This document shows, piece after piece, positions 35,944-50,000 of a stretch of DNA of 64,000 nucleotides. The notes under the pieces are model-generated. The model was not told where the DNA came from and did no database searches. It saw only the letters and a program-made list of their open reading frames with translations. The position numbers and the translations under genes were made by a program. The DNA comes from Allium sativum (Eukaryota > Streptophyta > Magnoliopsida > Asparagales > Amaryllidaceae), in contig CM060915.1 in NCBI GenBank assembly GCA_030737875.1, positions 358,357,863 to 358,421,862 on the forward strand. The letters run 5' to 3'. Each line of letters begins with the position of its first letter. Within the stretch, counting starts at the first letter, position 1.

Positions 35944-38937
35944 TGTAACACCCCGTGAATTCGATAACATTAAGCTTCACAAATTAAAGTGTAATTAATT
36001 CTAAATGAAAGAGTTAAGGGAAATGGGTTACGCCATTGCGTTCGTCTTGGAATTCTGCTTGAGATAGAGTCCGAGTTTGCGTGAATCGGACTCCGTATGA
36101 AGGAGTTATGACCTTCGGAAGTTTCAGAATATAATTTAAAATTCAAACAGCTTGGTTTTAAATTCGAAATTCGAAAAACAGGTTCAAACAGGGTTGGGCG
36201 GGAAAATTCCTGCCCAGGGACCAGGTCGACCATAGGGTCGACCATGGTGTCGACCTGGTCACCCCAGGTCGACCATAGTGTCGACCTGCCAGTCGACCTA
36301 CCTGGTCGACCTGGCTGGTTGGGTCTGGCTCTGGCTCGAATTTCTGTCGCTCGGTGTGTCACTAGGGCTGACATGTCACCTCTTGATTGGCTCTTTGAAC
36401 TTTGCATGGTCTAGATTCCTCCTGTCTTCATCTGACGGCTCAAAAAAATCTATAAATACACCCTAAGTCTCAACTGAAAATTCACACAAAAAAATAAGAT
36501 GGGAGTCGTCATGCTGCCAGGAAGGAATTGAGCATTAGCCGTCAAGAGAGAGGAGCTTAGAGACGAATCAAATTAAGAAGAAGACTAAAGCTTAATCAAA
36601 TTAATCAACGCAACGATAATCTACCCAAAGGAACGCATCTCAGTTTCAGAATTCAGAATCCAGAATTCAAGATTCTGCATTCGTTGTAAGTATAGTGACC
36701 TTTCAGAATATGAATAAAAACAGTGACGTGATTCGATGTAAATGAAAATAGAATTGTGTTATTGTATAAATTCTGTGTATTGTAATGATTCTATCATGAC
36801 TTGTGTATTGATATTTGTGGCCTAAATTGATTGATGCAAGCCTATTGTACAATTGTATATGAAAACAATGGCACTTGCAAGTTTGTGGCAAAAACTAGAA
36901 TTTGATCCCTTTATGTTCATGTCTATGGCATAGACTATATACATTCCCTTAGTCTAAGTTAGAGTTTATGTAAACATGTTCTAGATTTGAGACCTTTTAT
37001 GCCTACATGATCCAAAACCTATAAACACATTCTTATGCTTATTTGCAAGTATAATTGGATCTATGTTAAGTATCGTTTGGGTTACATAAACTATGCAAGT
37101 TCATATTGAAATAGGCTATATGATTTGATGTTAAAATTGGACATTTTGATGAATATACAACATGCTAGTTTTGTGGTTGACATTATGCCAAGTTAAACAT
37201 GTTTAAACCCAAGTTTGTATAAACCTAAACTATGCCATTTCATATGTCACCTACTTAGTTATACTTTGATTTGAATGCAAGTTCACATGACCCATAATTT
37301 ATGTTAGTATCGCTAAATTGCAAGTTCATGCGCCACACACCCTTATATGTTGTAAAATATTACATGTTCTTGATTTCCCCTTTTCTCACGTTTATAAAGT
37401 TGGGCTGAATTGTGTTGAGCCCAACACTTATTATGATGTTGCGAACGTACAAACGGGGGTAATAACGTTGGGTGTAAAACATGAAAAATATATGTTGGCA
37501 TGTTTGACACATGCCAACGACAATGACATTTAAGCGGTATGAATTGTTATACCCAAGAATAAAGGACATGACTTTTACATATATAATTGAGAAGTAATAA
37601 AATATGTAAATTTAGAAAACACGGTATGCTTAACCCGAGGTTGGATTGAGTTGTGACGTAAACCTGCCCGGACCCGCCCGACTGTCCAGTAGTCACAACA
37701 ATACCTATCCAATGTGGGTGGTTAAGCATTGAGCCCAATAAGGACCCGAGGTTAGACTGAGCTACGGTGTAAACCTGCCCGGAACAGACCAGCACATCCA
37801 GTAACCGTAGCAATATCTTTCTAATGTGAGTGGTCAGGTGCTTTAAGAGGCTAAGGACAGATGGTAGGGTTAAGTCAACCAAATTCAACATGTTAACAAG
37901 AATTGATGGGTGGGGTTAGGTAAAGACAGACACTTAACCACTTAACATGTTTGACTAGAAAACCCTAGTAACGAGGGACCCGTTTCAGCAGTAACCCAAG
38001 TTAGGTATCATGGTACCCTGAAACTAGGCAGGGTGGGGCACGATTACTGGGCTAATTGTAAGCGGTCAAAGCGACGGCGGTGGGTGCAACAGTGTAGGTT
38101 CTAACGGGGTGCGGGCGTGCACGCACTCGGGAGTAGACAAACAGGGCAATAGGGGCACCAGTAGTATAACCTATGCCTTCTAGAGTTGTGTCGGGGCCAC
38201 CACCATGGGTCTTGATACACCCCATGGTGGGACCAGCATAGGTATCTACAATTCTTGGGGGTCGTATGACACATGTTTACGCGATTAGGAGCCGATCTTT
38301 AAATAAAAATGGGGATCACTTCACCCTCAGCATGGGGTGCCAGTTAGAATAAGCTCAAGTAGGTGTAGAGATATAGTGTGGGTGCGATAGTATATTCGAT
38401 TCTAAACGACACTTGCTTAGCTTGTGACACTTTCCTGTTTTCAGTTTATATTTATCGTGCCCTTTTTCTTATTCACATACTGAAGAGTTACTAGATTTAC
38501 TCAGGCTTTATGTCTGACTTTATTTTCTTTTCGTCTTCTTTTCTTTCGTTTCCCCCCCAGGTCCACAGGGAGGAAACAACCCAGCTTAGTACTCTTTTGC
38601 AAGCTTCAAGACTATAGACGTATGGTTTGGATCTCTTTTGCACGGACCATGGCTTTGGATATCACTATGAGGATTTTTGTTACTTTTATTTATATTTTTA
38701 TGCTTCTTTAATAATCAAGACAGAAATGAGGTTGTAATGATGGAAGTATTTTGAGACAATTATGGAAAGGTTTTGTTTGAACACGTATTGATGAAGTAAA
38801 ATTCTGTTTGGTTTCCGCTGTTTAAAATATGTGTATTTATATATGTCTTGTATTTATTTGTGGCTTTTACTTATAAACCTCCACCAAAGTTAAGGCATTC
38901 CCTTTGTGAGTGACCTTAACGGAGGTGGGGTGTTTCA
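35944..38937 (+). mobile_element. 5' LTR of the full-length Ty3/gypsy element
   Basis: It starts TGTAACACCCCGTG and ends GGGGTGTTTCA; the ends are inverted repeats. At 2994 bp it pairs with the 3017-bp LTR at 44029, with scattered differences of a few percent by eye and some indels. Upstream CAAAA (35939-35943) pairs with CGAAA (47046-47050), a 5-bp target duplication with one substitution. TATAAATA at 36451-36458 is the promoter candidate. A cluster of seven GTCGAC palindromes lies at 36225-36310, within the U3 region. Confidence 0.93.
36451..36458 (+). promoter_or_regulatory. TATA box of the 5' LTR
   Basis: TATAAATA is followed by ACACCCTAAG and lies between the palindrome cluster (U3) and a leader-like A-rich region. 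The same box is at 44555-44562 in the 3' LTR. It probably drives the genomic RNA of the retrotransposon. Confidence 0.6.
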
Positions 38938-38939
38938 CT

Positions 38940-38953
38940 TGGTATCAGAGCAT
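38940..38953 (+). promoter_or_regulatory. Primer-binding site (initiator Met tRNA)
   Basis: TGGTATCAGAGCAT starts two bases after the LTR and is complementary to the 3' end of plant initiator methionine tRNA, the usual primer for this lineage's minus-strand synthesis. Confidence 0.88.
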
Positions 38954-39148
38954 AGGTTTGCCAGATAAGATAATAGTTTTTGAAATTGTTTTCGAAAGAA
39001 AGTTTAAAGAAGCATTTTTCAAGAAAATGTGTTATATTTATAAAAAGACAAAATCCCCCAAAGCCATATGCACTATCTCTCTCTATCCTTCGTTTTGAAT
39101 CTTTCCTTTCTGTTTCAGCATGTCTGGAGACCTTAACTTCCAGAAGGA

Positions 39149-42100
39149 GTGCCGATACCTGGCTGGTTTAGGAGGTACTTAGAAGCAAGGGCCAATGGCG
39201 CGGGGCCAGTAGACATTCCTCCTCCAGTGGCCGCGGTTCCTCCTCCTCCTCCACCTCCTCGTGGAAATGCCTTCGCAAAAACATGTAGAGACTTCAAGGC
39301 TATGGGTGGAAAAGACTTTTATGGGACAGAATCCTTTGTAGGAGCAAGAAACTGGCTAAAGGAGACTGAGGATCTGTTTGTCATCTTTGGAGTTGATGAC
39401 AGGCAAAAGATACAGCTAGCAGTGTGGTTGCTTAAAGATGAAGCTTCCTATTGGTGGGAAATTACCAATGCTCAGAGGGCGGTGGAAACATGGGAAGACT
39501 TCAGTACAAGGTTTGAGATGAAATTTCTCTCCCAAGATGAAAGAAGCCTGCAAATGGAGAAGTTCCTAACTCTGAAACAGGGGAGCTTGACGATCAGGGA
39601 ATACGTTAATCAGTTTAATCAGCTGGCCAGATTTGGGCTGGACTTAGTAAACACCCAACACAAGAAGGCGCTTCGCTTCGTCAAAGGTTTGAATGAGCCT
39701 CTACACAACCTTGCTATGACCCATGTATCCACGGGAGCGACTTATGAAATCTTGGTGGACATGGCGTTGCTACACAAGGAAGACAATGACAAGAAAGAGA
39801 CTAAGGTGGAAGAAAAGAAAGAGGGTTTACAAGCTAAGAAAACAGACTTCAAGAAAGGAGGGAAAAACAATAAGCCCCGTGAGAGGAGAAGGTGTAATTT
39901 CTGTTGCATTGTGGGACATATATCAAAAGACTGCCGAAAAAGGAAGGCGAAGATGGGTGGTTGCTTCCATTGTGGAGAGACTGGGCACCAAGCTAAGGAC
40001 TGCCCAAAGAAGAAAGGGCAGGGACAGAAAGCCGGATCCACTTCAGGGGGTCAGGTTCATGCGCTAGTGGCACCGTCACAGGAACGAGGTAGTAATATTT
40101 ATGTAGAAAGTGTAGTCTATCTTTATGATCATCCAGTTCATACACTTTTTGACTCTGGCGCATCACACTCCTTTATTTCACCTGCCTTAGTAGAATCTCT
40201 GCATCTAGACACTAGTATGGTAGAGGATCCCTTAGTAGTTTCAAATCCAATTGGGGGCTCCGCTTACTTGTCAATGGTTTGTTTGGGTTTGAAAATCTCT
40301 ATTCTCAGCGTTGAGTTTAGTTGTAATGCTTTTGTTTTGGGCTTCTCGGGATATGGTTTGATCTTAGGCATGGACTGGTTATCCAGTAATGGTGTCATTC
40401 TTGATTGTGAGAAAAGAGTAGTTAGACTCTTGACTCGGCTTGGTAACACTCTAGAAATTTCTTGTAATCCCTTGAATGCTGTTATGCTTAGTTATCTAGA
40501 GTCGCTTGATGCTTATGATGAGAATTTGCAGTCAGTTAGAGTAGTCCGGGAATATCCGGATGTCTTTGAGGAGGTGAAAGGCTTACCTCCGAGGCGGGAA
40601 ATGGATTTCCGCATATATCTTGTGGATAATGCAAAGCCTGTAGCTTTACCTGTCAGACACATGGCTCCAAAGGAGAGAAAGGAGCTCAGTAAGCAGGTTA
40701 AAGAACTTCTCGAAAAAGGGTTCATTAGACGGAGCATTTCAGAATGGGGTGCTCCAGTAGTGTTCGCAACCAAAGCGGACGGTTCGCTTCGTCTTTGCGT
40801 CGACTATAGGGAGTTAAACAAATTGACCAAGAAAAATAGGCACCCTCTTCCCCGAATCGACGATTTGTTTGATCAGCTTGTAGGAGCGTCGATATTCTCC
40901 CAACTTGATCTGGCAACTGGGTTCCATCAGCTAAGAGTAGCTGAAGACAACATCGATAAAACGGCGTTCATAACCCCAGATGGTTTCTTCGAGTGGCTTG
41001 TCATGCCTTTCGGCTTGACAAACGCACCCGCTTATTTCGTAGACCTAATGAGCAGAGTGTTCAGAGAATTCCTCAACAAATTTGTAGTTGTCTTCGTAGA
41101 CGATATTTTTATCTTCTCAAAGAATGAGGAAGAGCATGCTCAGCATCTGAAAGAAATCATGGAAACTCTTCGAGTCCATCAGCTAAAAGCCAAATTCTCC
41201 AAATGTCACTTCTGGAGAAAAGAAGTAAGATTTCTTGGGCATATAGTGTCCAAAGAGGGGTTGGCCGTGGACCCCGCGAAAGTGGTGGCAGTGTAAGATT
41301 GGAAGACACCAAGAAATGCAACCAAAGTCCGAAGCTTTCTTGGGCTAGCTTGTTTTTACCGAAAGTTTATTAGGGATTTCGCGAAAATCTCAGCTCCACT
41401 CACAAGGCTAACAAAGAAGAATCTGGCGTTCACTTGGGATTTGGATTGCGAGTTTGCTTTCCAACGATTAAAAAGGGCTCTCACAACAACCCCAGTTCTG
41501 ACTTTGCCAGATGGAAGCAAAATGTTCACAGTATACACAGATGCATGTGGAACGGGACTAGGCGCTGTTCTAATGCAAGAAGGAAGGGTAGTAGCTTGTG
41601 GTGGAAGACAATTGAAAGTTCATGAAAAGAACTACCCAACGCACGATCTTGAGTTGGCCGCCATCGTCTTTGCGCTTAAGTCTTGGCGCCATTATCTCCT
41701 AGGTGAGAAGTTCGAATTATACACTGACCATAAATCGTTGAAATATCTCTTCTCGCAAAAGGATCTTAACTTGAGGCAACAAAGATGGATGAAATTTCTT
41801 GCCTCGTATGACTTTGAAATTTCCTATACTCCCGGAAAAGGCAACGTAGTAGCAGACGCATTGAGCCAAAAGAAACTAACCTTATGCCCGCTCTTTGTGG
41901 AAAGGCAAACCTTGGAGTATGTAGCCAGTTTTAACTTTAGGCCCTCCTTGGATTTTGTACCGGGTTTGTTAGCATCTCTCGAAGTACGCCCTACTCTCTT
42001 GGACTCAATAGGGTCTGCACAACGTGAAGACCCTCAGCTTGTTGATGTGATTGATAAACTTATTAGGGGTGAGACTTCTAGTCACCTCAGTAGATACGCC

Positions 42101-43437
42101 ATCGATGATAAGGGTTGGCTGAGGCGAGATGGAAGATTATGCATCCCACAAGCAAGGGGGTTGACAAAGATGGTTCTCGAGGAAGCGCATCATTCCAAGA
42201 TGACTATACACCCTGGTGGTGATAAGATGTACAAGGATATAAAAAGGACTTTCTTTTGGAGTGCATGAAAAAGGACGTGGCAGATTTCGTTTCTAAGTGC
42301 ATGACCTGCCAACAGGTCAAGGCGGAACAGAAGAAACCTGGAGGACTACTTCATCCTTTAGAGGTCCCACAATGGAAGTGAGATAGCATTTCAATGGACC
42401 TCATTGATGGACTACCTAGGTCGAGAAGAAGTAATACTAGCATTTGGGTAATAGTGGATAAGCTTACTAAGAGCGCCCACTTCATACCTATCAAGAGTAG
42501 AAGGACTGCCTCATCTCTAGCATCTCTTTATCTCAAGGAAATAGTTCGACTCCATGGGATACCCTCCAGCATTGTTACTGACCGAGATCCTATCTTCACA
42601 AGCGAGTTTTGGCGGAGTCTGCAAGAAGCTGTAGGCACACAGTTATGTTTGAGCATGGCCTATCACCCCCAAACCGATGGCCAGACGGAAAGGGTGAATA
42701 GAGTTTTAGAGGATCTTTTGAGACTTTGCGTTCTTGACTTTGGAAGGACTTGGGAGGATCACCTTCCTTTAGTGGAATTTGCCTACAACAACAGCTACCA
42801 AGCTACCATCTGTATGGCGCCCTTCGAAGCCTTGTATGGAAGACCGTGCAAATCACCAACTTGTTAGTGGGAGTCTACAGATAAGCTTATACTTGGGCCA
42901 GACATGATTCGAGAGACTTCAGAGAAAGTGGACTTGATACGGAGAAGGATGAAGACAGTCCAAGACAGACAAAAATCTTACGCCGACAGAAGAAGGACCA
43001 ACCTTGAGTTTGAGGTTGGGGACAGGGTTTTCCTTAAGGTATCTCCCTTAAGGAACGTCGTTCGCTTTGGATCCACAGGAATGCTAGCACCAAGGTTTGT
43101 AGGACCGTTTCCTATCATCGAGAAGGTTGGGAAGATGGCCTATAGATTAGAGCTACCCGAGAGACTGGCCAGAGTTCACAACGTCTTTCATGTATCTCAC
43201 CTCCGGAAGTGTTTGCATGAGTCTGCGGAAGTGGTGGAACCTAGCATTCTAGAAGAAGCCGAAGTGGAACGTGAAGCAATTGTGAGGAGAGTTCCAACCC
43301 GCATCTTAGGAACTGAAGTGAAAAAGCTACGCAACTGCGAAGTCAAACTTGTTAAAGTTCAGTGGAGCGACGCCGAGGAAGACGCGACTTGGGAAACTGA
43401 GGACAGAATACGCGCTGCCTACCCTCTTCTTTTTTAG
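39149..43437 (+). pseudogene. Ty3/gypsy gag-pol polyprotein, chromodomain (Tekay-like) lineage, disrupted
   Basis: Domain order is that of a chromovirus. Gag has [15 protein letters not shown] and two CCHC knuckles ([28 protein letters not shown], 39895-40005). The protease has [10 protein letters not shown] (40148). The reverse transcriptase has [20 protein letters not shown] and catalytic VFVDDI (41090). RNase H begins YTDACGTGLGAVL (41535). The integrase has an HHSKMTIHPGG zinc region, CMTCQQ, SIVTDRDPIFTS and YHPQTDGQTE. The C-terminus (43270-43437, VKVQWSDAEEDATWE) is a chromodomain, thought to guide integration to heterochromatin. Breaks: TAA at 41294, a frameshift near 42255, TGA at 42380 and TAG at 42865. 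The Gag frame from 39149 lacks its own ATG; an ATG at 39120 is in another frame, so the true start is also damaged. It is not autonomous. Confidence 0.95.
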
Positions 43438-44012
43438 GGTACATCTTTGATCTCTTTTTTTCCTTAAGTTATGCTTTCTCTATCTTTTTAGGTATATCTC
43501 CTCGGTCCTTTTTCTAACTCCTTAGGTAGAAAACAAATGGATGCAAACATGTATTTGAAAACATGTTATGGATGATGGCTGCAAGTGGTTGCTAGTGATT
43601 GCTAGTGGTTGCTCGTGGATGCATATAGTTTTAGATCGGCTCAGTCACTTCATATTGCATATGCATATATGTATTCTCATTTGTATATGGTTGAAACTTG
43701 ATATGCTGTCATATGGTTGTCGCATTTGTATGAATAAGTTGTGCACTCATGTAGAATTGTGGGTAGGGAAAATTTGCATACATAATGGGTTCATGACACT
43801 TACATGATTCACATTAAGGAGGTCAACTGAATCAGTAGACCGCCTGATTTCAGCATTAGATAAGGACATGTACACACACTATGCATATGATCATGAAGCA
43901 TTAGAAGTCTTTTAAGGACAGTGGACGCCTGTGTTTGTTGGTTGAGTAGATGGACTGGTGGATGGTAGGATATACATTCTTCCTAACTTGAAGATTTTGG
44001 GGACGAAATCCT

Positions 44013-44028
44013 TTTAAGGGGGGAAGAA
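44013..44028 (+). promoter_or_regulatory. Polypurine tract
   Basis: A purine-rich run (AAGGGGGGAAGAA) lies directly before the 3' LTR start at 44029 and is the expected plus-strand priming site. A 'TTTTGGGGACGAAATCC' stretch just upstream is common before the tract in this lineage. Confidence 0.8.
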
Positions 44029-47000
44029 TGTAACACCCCGTGAATTCTATAACATTAAGCTTCACAAATTAAAGTGTAATTAATTCTAAATGAAAGAATT
44101 AAGGTAAATTGGTTATGTCATTGCGTTCGCCTCGGAATTCTGCTTGAGATAGAGTCCGAGTTTGCGTGAATCGGACTCCGTATGAAGGAGTTATGACCTT
44201 CGGAAGTTTCAGAATATAATTTAAAATTCAAAAAGCTCGGTTTTAAATTCGAAATTCGAAAAACAGGTTCAAACTGGGCTGGGCAGGAAAATTCCCGCCT
44301 AGGGACCAGGTCGACCATAGGGTCGCCATGGTGTCGACCTGGTCACCCCAGGTCGACCATAGTGTCGACCTGGGTGTCGACCTGCCAGTCGACCTACCTG
44401 GTCGACCTGACTGGCTGGGTCTGGCTCTGGCTCGAATTTCTGTCGCTCGGTGTGTCACTAGGGCTGACATGTCATCTCTTGATTGGCTCTTTGAACTTTG
44501 TATGGTCTAGATTCCTCCTGTCTTCATCTGACGGCTCAAAACAATTTCAAAATCTATAAATACACCCTAAGTCTCAACTGAAAATTCACACAAAAAAATA
44601 AGATGGGAGTCGTCATGCTACCAGGAAGGAATTGAGCATTAGCCGTCAAGAGAGAGGAGCTTAGAGACGAATCAAATTAAGAAGAAGACTGAAGCTTAAT
44701 CAAATTAATCAACGCAACGATAATCTACCCAAAGGAACGCATCTCAGTTTCAGAATTCAGAATCCAGAATTCAAGATTCTTCATTCGTTGTAAGTATAGT
44801 GACCTTTCAGAATATGAATAAAAACTGTAACGTGATTCGATGTAAATGAAAATAGAATTTTGTTATTGTATAAATTCTGTGTATTGTAATGATTCTATCA
44901 TGACTTGTGTATTGATATTTGTGGCCTAAATTGATTGATGCAAGCCTATTGAACAATTGTATATGAAAACATTGGCACTAGCAAGTTTGTGGCAAAAACT
45001 AGAATTTGATCCCTTTATGTTCATGTCTATGGCATGGACTATATACATTCCCTTAGTCTGATTTAGAGTTTATGTAGACATGTTCTAGATTTGAGACCTT
45101 TTATGCCTACATGATCCAAAACCTATAAACACATTCTTATGCTTATTTGCAAGTATAATTGGATCTATGTTAAGTATCGTTTGGGTTACATAAACTATTC
45201 AAGTTCATGTTGAAATAGGCTATATGATTTGATGTTAAAATTGGACATTTTGGTGAATATACAACATGCTAGTTTTTTGGTTGACATTATGCCAAGTTAA
45301 ACATGTTTAAACCCAAGTTTGTATAAACCTAAACTATGTCATTTCATATGTCACCTACTTAGTTATACTTTGATTTGAATGCAAGTTCACATGACCCATA
45401 ATTTATGTTAGTATTGCTAAATTGCAAGTTCATGCGTCACACACCCTTATATGTTTTAAAATATTACATGTTCTTGATTTCCCCTTTTCTCACGTTTATA
45501 AAGTTGGGCTGAATTGTGTCGAGCCCAACACTTGTTATGATGTTGCGAACGTACAAACGGGGGTAATAACGTTGGGTGTAAAACATGAAAAATATATGTT
45601 GGCATGTTTGACACATGCCAACGACAATGACATTTAAGCGGTATGAATTGTTATACCCAAGAATAAAGGACATGACTTTTACATATATAATTGAGAAGTA
45701 ATAAAATATGTAAATTTAGAAAACACGGTATGCTTAACCCGAGGTTGGATTGAGTTGTAACGTAAACCTGCCCGGACCCGCCCGGCTGTCCAGTAGTCAC
45801 AACAATACCTATCCAATGTGGGTGGTTAAGCATTGAGCCCAATAAGGACCCGAGGTTAGACCGAGCTATGGTGTAAACCTGCTCGGAACCGACCGACACA
45901 TCCAGTAACCGTAGTAATATATGTCTAATGTGAGTGATCAGGTGCTTTAAGAGGCTAAGGACAGATGGTAGGGCTAAGTCAACCAAATTCAACATGTTAA
46001 CAAGAATTGATGGGTGGGGTTAGGTAAAGACAGACACTTAACCACTTAACATGTTTGACTAGAAAACCCTAGAAACGAGGGACCCGTTTCAGCAGTAACC
46101 CAAGTTAGGTATCATGGTACCCTGAAACTAGGCAGGGTGGGGCACGATTACTGGGCTGATTGTAAGCGGTCAAAGCGATGACGGTGGGTGCAACAGTGTA
46201 GGTTCTAACGGGGTGCGGGCGTGCACACACTCCGGAGCAGACAAACAGGGCACTGGGGCACCAGTAGTATAACCTATGCCTTCTAGAGTTATGTCGGGGC
46301 CGCCACCATGGGTCTTGATACACCCCATGGTGGGACCAACATAGGTATCTACAATTCTTGGGGGCCGTATGACACATGTTTACGCGATTAGGAGCCGATC
46401 TTTAAATAAAAATGGGGATCACTTCACCCTCATCATGGGGTGCCATTTAGAATAAGCTCAAGTAGGTGCAGAGATATAGTGTGGGTGCGATAGTATATTC
46501 GATTCTAAACGACACTTCCTTAGCTTGTGACACTTTCCTGTTTTCAGTTTATATCTATCATGCCCTTTTTCTTATTCACATACTGAAGAGTTACTAGATT
46601 TACTCAGGCTTTATGTCTAACTCTATTTTCTTTTCGTCTTCTTTTCTTTCGTTCCCCCTCCCCCCCAGGTCCACAGGGAGGAAACAACCCAGCATAGTAC
46701 TCTTTTGCAAGCTTCAAGACTGTAGACGTATGGTTTGGATCTCTTTTGCACGGACCATGGCTTTGGATATCACTATGGGGATTTTTGTTACTTTTATTTA
46801 TGTTTTTATGTTTCTTTAATAATCAAGACAGAAATGAGGTTGTAATGATGGAAGTATTTTGAGACAATTATGGAAAGGTTTTTTTTGAAAACGTATTGAT
46901 GAAATAAAAGTCTGTTTAGTTTCCGCTGTTTAAAATATGTGTATTTATATCTGTCTTGTGTTTATCTGTGGCTTTTACTTATAAACCTCCACCAAAGTTA

Positions 47001-47045
47001 AGGCATTCCCTTTGTGAGTGACCTTAACGGAGGTGGGGTGTTTCA
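44029..47045 (+). mobile_element. 3' LTR of the full-length Ty3/gypsy element
   Basis: It starts TGTAACACCCCG and ends GGGGTGTTTCA, in direct repeat with 35944-38937. The differences are mostly substitutions. One palindrome in the GTCGAC cluster (44309-44408) has decayed to GTCGCC and an extra unit is present. TATAAATA lies at 44555-44562. The duplicated target CGAAA follows at 47046, after which LINE-2 resumes. Confidence 0.93.
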
Positions 47046-50000
47046 CGAAATGTTCTTAGAGATGACTTTGTTCGAGAAGTTACAGAGGCTAATCGGCCAA
47101 AAGTCAGAGCAAGATTGAGGGATCTCTAACATAGGAATGAGCACAAGGTTGATGGACGTCCAAACGTTGCAAGCCAGCAGGCCAATGTTTATACTGGGCA
47201 CTGGGAAATGTCTCACCAGAAAAAAGGATTGAATCACGAGTGAGAAATCAAAGCAAATGACCTCCCAAGCACATTGATCAAAATCCGCATGGAACCAATC
47301 GAGACCACTCACGTTATCTTTGCTCAGGGAGAAGACATACGATTGAATCTCTTCTAGTGAAGGGGGATAACATAGATCAGGGCCCTCAGAAGAGAGGACA
47401 ATGCAGGGAATGTAGGAAAGGAGAAACAAATCAGAATGGTCTGCGGAAGGACACTAAAGGAAATAGCGGAAGTGACTAATGATGGTATCCGCGACATCTG
47501 CCAGAGTCATCGCCATAGAGAGATCGGGTCGAAGGATCTGGTGGCTAGAGACGATAGATTTCTTTTTCCAGATAGTGGAATGAAAGAACTTCGAGTTGGA
47601 GTTTCCATCGACGATCCATTTGATACAAATTTTATGCTTGAGAAATTCATTCTTAATTTTCAGCTCCGAGTTGAAAACAGTTTGAACAAGAACCCAATTC
47701 TGTTTGTTAGAAGCTAAAGGATTAACATCAAGCGAGGCTTCTACAAGGATGAGAGCTTCTTCTGACGATCTAACCCAATCAAAGATATTCTTAAACACCT
47801 GAACATTCCAGGTCTTAAGATAAGACTTGAGACATTTGAGTTCAAGAGAGAAAGCCGAAATGGGACTATCGAGAGTAGAGACATCCCATGATTCCTTGAC
47901 CGTTAACAAGTAAGAGTTGTGAGAAAACAAAATCGATTGGAAGCGAAAAATGGTCAGACCCGAAGAGGATAAGGAGATGCACTTCAAAATCATCGGGGAA
48001 TGATCCGAGTTAATGTGATGAAGATGTTCAACCAAATAAGTGAACGGCAGACCGAACCAACCCTCCGATATCCAAACATCTTATCAAGACAAGAAAGGAT
48101 CATGTTTGGACCATTTTAGTTATTACACTAAGTGAAAGCAGATCCAATAGAAGAGACATCCGACAAACCTGACTGAATGATGGAGTTTAAATCCTCTACC
48201 AAATCCCGATTAATAGAAGAGCTTCCACATTTCTCTACTTGTGAAGAGACCACAATAAAATTCCCCCCAAAATAGAAACAACAAATCCGAAGATCGAAAG
48301 AGAAAGGATGTCCTGCACAATCATTGATAACCACTTGCCTCAGTTGTGACATCATCAATGACCTTAGATCTCAACCCCCGATAGAAGAGGCAACGAGTGA
48401 GAGAAAGGAGGAGCCAAAACATTCCCTGTAGAAATGCCAGGGACTAACGTTTCATCATGTCGTATGAACACCACTATTACAGAACTATCATTAGATTGAC
48501 AGTCCTGCATAGGTATATGTGTCCAACTATCGAGGGGACACGAAGAATGGGAAAGATACTTTCCCCATAAATCTTCTCAAACAACCGATCCTCTCTAAAG
48601 CAGACCTCATCGATGAAGAACACATAAACATCAGCGAAAGTGAATGCTATACGCCCACGACCGATTCCCGTAAACAACACCAAACAAATAGCATGAAAGA
48701 CAAACCATCGAACAAGCCTTAAAAACACACAGCAAAACCAATTCACCACCAAATCATAGGCTGACTTGAAGTGAATAAAAAAGCTCGAACGAATGAAAAG
48801 AAACCACATTCCCAAGCGACTGTAAATGCTACTGCATAAGGGACCCTCAAAGTCATAAGAAAAGGGGAACTCTCCCATAACCAAGAGGGAGAATGACCAA
48901 CTACAACTAAGCCCTGTAGCCACCCACACAATGAGCAGGCTAGCCCAGAAAGGAAACATACCAAAGCCTATCGAAATAGACAAATAACTTAACCCAAAAA
49001 ATGAAAGGGCAATGCAAGAACCCCCTCTACAACAGAAAAACGAAGGAAAGACCGCTTGAAAAGAGCACGAAGCATAGGACGAGTGGAGACAAAATCTCTC
49101 TCCAGTGGATACAAAACCATAAAGAGTGACTCAGCGCAAACAACAAAAGAAAAAGACCCACCAACATACGTTTCAGAAGACAAGCCAAACTCATCAACAC
49201 AATCAACAAGGGGACTACACTGCCGCAAATGCCTACACAAGTAGTAATGAACATAACAATAAAAAAAAGTCAGAAAACAAACCTAACAAGGGCACTAGAC
49301 CAGATCCAACAACCAAGAAGTACTCAGCCAAAAATACATGCACAACCTCACTAACTATCATGGTTGTCTCGCTAGTTGAATGAATAACTGGCTGAATCCG
49401 GAGATTAGAAACATCCCACTTCTCTTTTATAAACGAACAATTAGAGGCCAACCGCCGTCTGTACTTGCCTCCCCTAAGCCACACATGGCCTTGCCGAGGC
49501 ATAGGAAAGATAGCCAAATCATAATTATCACTAGAAATCATATTTGAATCTTCAACAAAACCAAGAGAAGCAAAGCAATTAATCGTTGTTCGGGGGGCAG
49601 TGTATGGGTGTGTGCACCCCCACTTGTAGCAGACAGTATGTCCACCTCGCACAATCGAGTAGCCTAAGAAGTGGAGCTAATCGGAGACACTAGTGACGGC
49701 CAACGAGGTCTCCGCCACCGATGAGAATGCGGAGTAACACGAGTAGTCTCACCAATTGCAAGCCACTCCAATGTGATAGCAAATAGCAAGAAATAGATCA
49801 TTAGGTAATAAATAGATTGGGGGTACCCCTTCCAGAACACCGTCTTAACATTGAGAGGGGCAACACTGAATCTAGGAAGCTCACAAAATCGACCATAATA
49901 GCGCTGCAAATTATCACGTCTAAGCAGGGCATGAGAGCTGATCACAGACGAAACAAATATGCCAGGTCTCAAATCCAAGAACACCAACCCCACAACAATA

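Noticed and set aside
36278..36466. Matching open frames in both LTRs (e.g. 36278-36466 and 44362-44559; 37547-37891 and 45651-45995) as conserved genes
   Set aside because: They recur only because the LTRs are duplicates; they show no protein family.
39120..39182. Short ATG frame (MSGDLNFQK...) as the Gag start
   Set aside because: It is in a different frame from the conserved Gag text and stops after 20 codons; it may be the damaged original start but cannot be assigned.
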